Program-made: the position numbers and the translations under genes
Shown here: positions 4,549 through 5,016 of the stretch, piece by piece
Numbering within the stretch: position 1 is the stretch's first letter
How the letters are laid out: each line of letters opens with the position of its first letter
The notes under the pieces: model-generated
Database searches by the model: none
Seen by the model: only the letters and a program-made list of their open reading frames with translations
What the model was told of the DNA's origin: nothing
From: Burkholderiales bacterium
GTDB lineage: Bacteria > Pseudomonadota > Gammaproteobacteria > Burkholderiales > Burkholderiaceae_C
Length of the DNA stretch: 5,016 nt
Direction: 5' to 3'
NCBI GenBank assembly: GCA_947448105.1
Contig: CANFNE010000189.1
Span: 1-5,016 of the forward strand

Positions 4549-5016
4549 TCACTCCCCACCGTCATGCACCGCCTCATACAGCGCCTTCAGCGTCTGCCCG
4601 TTAAAGCTCCAGTGCGGCGAGGGTTGCAGCGGGTAGTCGTCGGGCAGGCCCAGCAGCTTGCGGGTGGCGGCGGTCAGCGAACACACGGCGCCTTGCAGCT
4701 CCACCTTTTTGTCGCTCACCACCACGGCTTGCGACAGCCCGTCTTTGAACAGCAGCACCGAGCCCGTGGGAACGCCCAGCTCGTGAAAGTTCATGCGCGG
4801 TCGGCGGGCGTCCTTGAGGTTTTGGGCGGACTGCTTGTCGGCGGCGGTCACTTCGGCCTCTAGCGTTTGCTCTAGCTGCGCGGTGATGTCTTCGACCTTG
4901 AGCAGCTTGAGCAGCTTGAGCACTGCAATCACCCGCTCGGCCTCGATCTTGAAGAACTCGCGGTTGGGGTTGATGCGGTGATCGCCAAACGCAAAGTGCA
5001 GCGAACGCTCCACCTC
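4549..5016 (-). CDS. GIY-YIG / T5orf172-like nuclease family protein, C-terminal part (N-terminus off window)
   Basis: The frame is open through the right edge (…EVERSLHFAFGDHR from 5016), so the start lies beyond it; a GTG at 5013 is internal. The visible first stretch, VERSLHFAFGDHRINPNREFF, followed by KIEAERVIAVLKLL, is the pattern ending the T5orf172/MUG113 branch of the GIY-YIG superfamily (an E-x(2)-LH-x(2)-F-x(2)-HR-x(5)-REFF signature). The catalytic GIY and YIG strands would be upstream and cannot be seen. After a charged linker (about 38-70), a second domain follows with FHELGVPTGSVLLFKDG, VVVSDKKVELQGAVCSLTAATRKLLG and PSPHWSFNGQTLKALYEAVH. I recall this arrangement at the C-terminus of some GIY-YIG proteins and in restriction-related proteins, probably as a nucleic-acid or protein interaction module. 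Nuclease activity is an inference. The stop lies 47 bases before the toxin start on the same strand. Confidence 0.72.
   Translation of the reverse strand, partial: EVERSLHFAFGDHRINPNREFFKIEAERVIAVLKLLKLLKVEDITAQLEQTLEAEVTAADKQSAQNLKDARRPRMNFHELGVPTGSVLLFKDGLSQAVVVSDKKVELQGAVCSLTAATRKLLGLPDDYPLQPSPHWSFNGQTLKALYEAVHDGGE
4897..4923. repeat. Three 9-base tandem repeats inside the nuclease-like gene
   Basis: CTTGAGCAG is repeated twice exactly and a third time with one change at the last base. On the coding strand it encodes the run LKLLKLLKV in the helix after REFF. Because the unit is a multiple of three, copy-number slippage would lengthen or shorten the helix without breaking the frame. Confidence 0.7.

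Noticed and set aside
1..5016. CRISPR array, tRNA/rRNA genes, insertion sequence ends or transposase
   Set aside because: No spaced direct repeats, tRNA-like folds, terminal inverted repeats or transposase motifs were seen.

Overview
The window is GC-rich and densely coded. Its gene content suggests a beta-proteobacterium of the Burkholderiales, probably Comamonadaceae. This rests on the strong G/C third-position bias, a ZapE-type ATPase and YoaA-type helicase typical of that group, and a small exported protein of a type I recall from Burkholderiales. The taxon is an inference from style, not from a marker gene.

Left half (1-2997, all minus strand): a tightly coupled three-gene unit read right to left. 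It consists of zapE (2997-1900), an unnamed secreted or periplasmic coiled-coil protein (1903-1175), and a YoaA/DinG-type XPD-like DNA helicase (1178 to beyond the left edge). Both junctions are 4-base start/stop overlaps (ATGA, then GTGA) and neither downstream gene has a convincing ribosome binding site of its own, so translational coupling is likely. The helicase is in an open frame with clear family motifs, but its C-terminal half lies outside the window.

Middle (2998-3177): a gap of about 180 bases between divergent genes, with an AT-rich patch carrying TTTCAAT direct repeats.

Right half (3178-4501): a compact group of toxin-antitoxin-type genes. A plus-strand HI1420-type antidote (3178-3480) stands without its usual toxin. 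Converging on it from the minus strand is a three-gene run: a RelE/HigB-like (Gp49 family) toxin (4501-4175), its overlapping HigA-like antitoxin (4182-3865), and a second, different HTH protein (3831-3433). The last of these overlaps the 3' end of the plus-strand antidote by 48 bases. A plausible promoter with a small palindrome over its -10 box sits just before the toxin.

Right edge (4549-5016): the C-terminal part of a minus-strand protein resembling the GIY-YIG / T5orf172 nuclease superfamily. Its N-terminal part is off the window.

Overall the window is a core-genome operon (cell division ATPase, exported protein, repair helicase) next to a small accessory cluster of three non-identical HTH antitoxin-type regulators, one RelE-fold toxin and a nuclease-like gene. 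No RNA gene, insertion sequence, CRISPR array or convincing terminator was seen.
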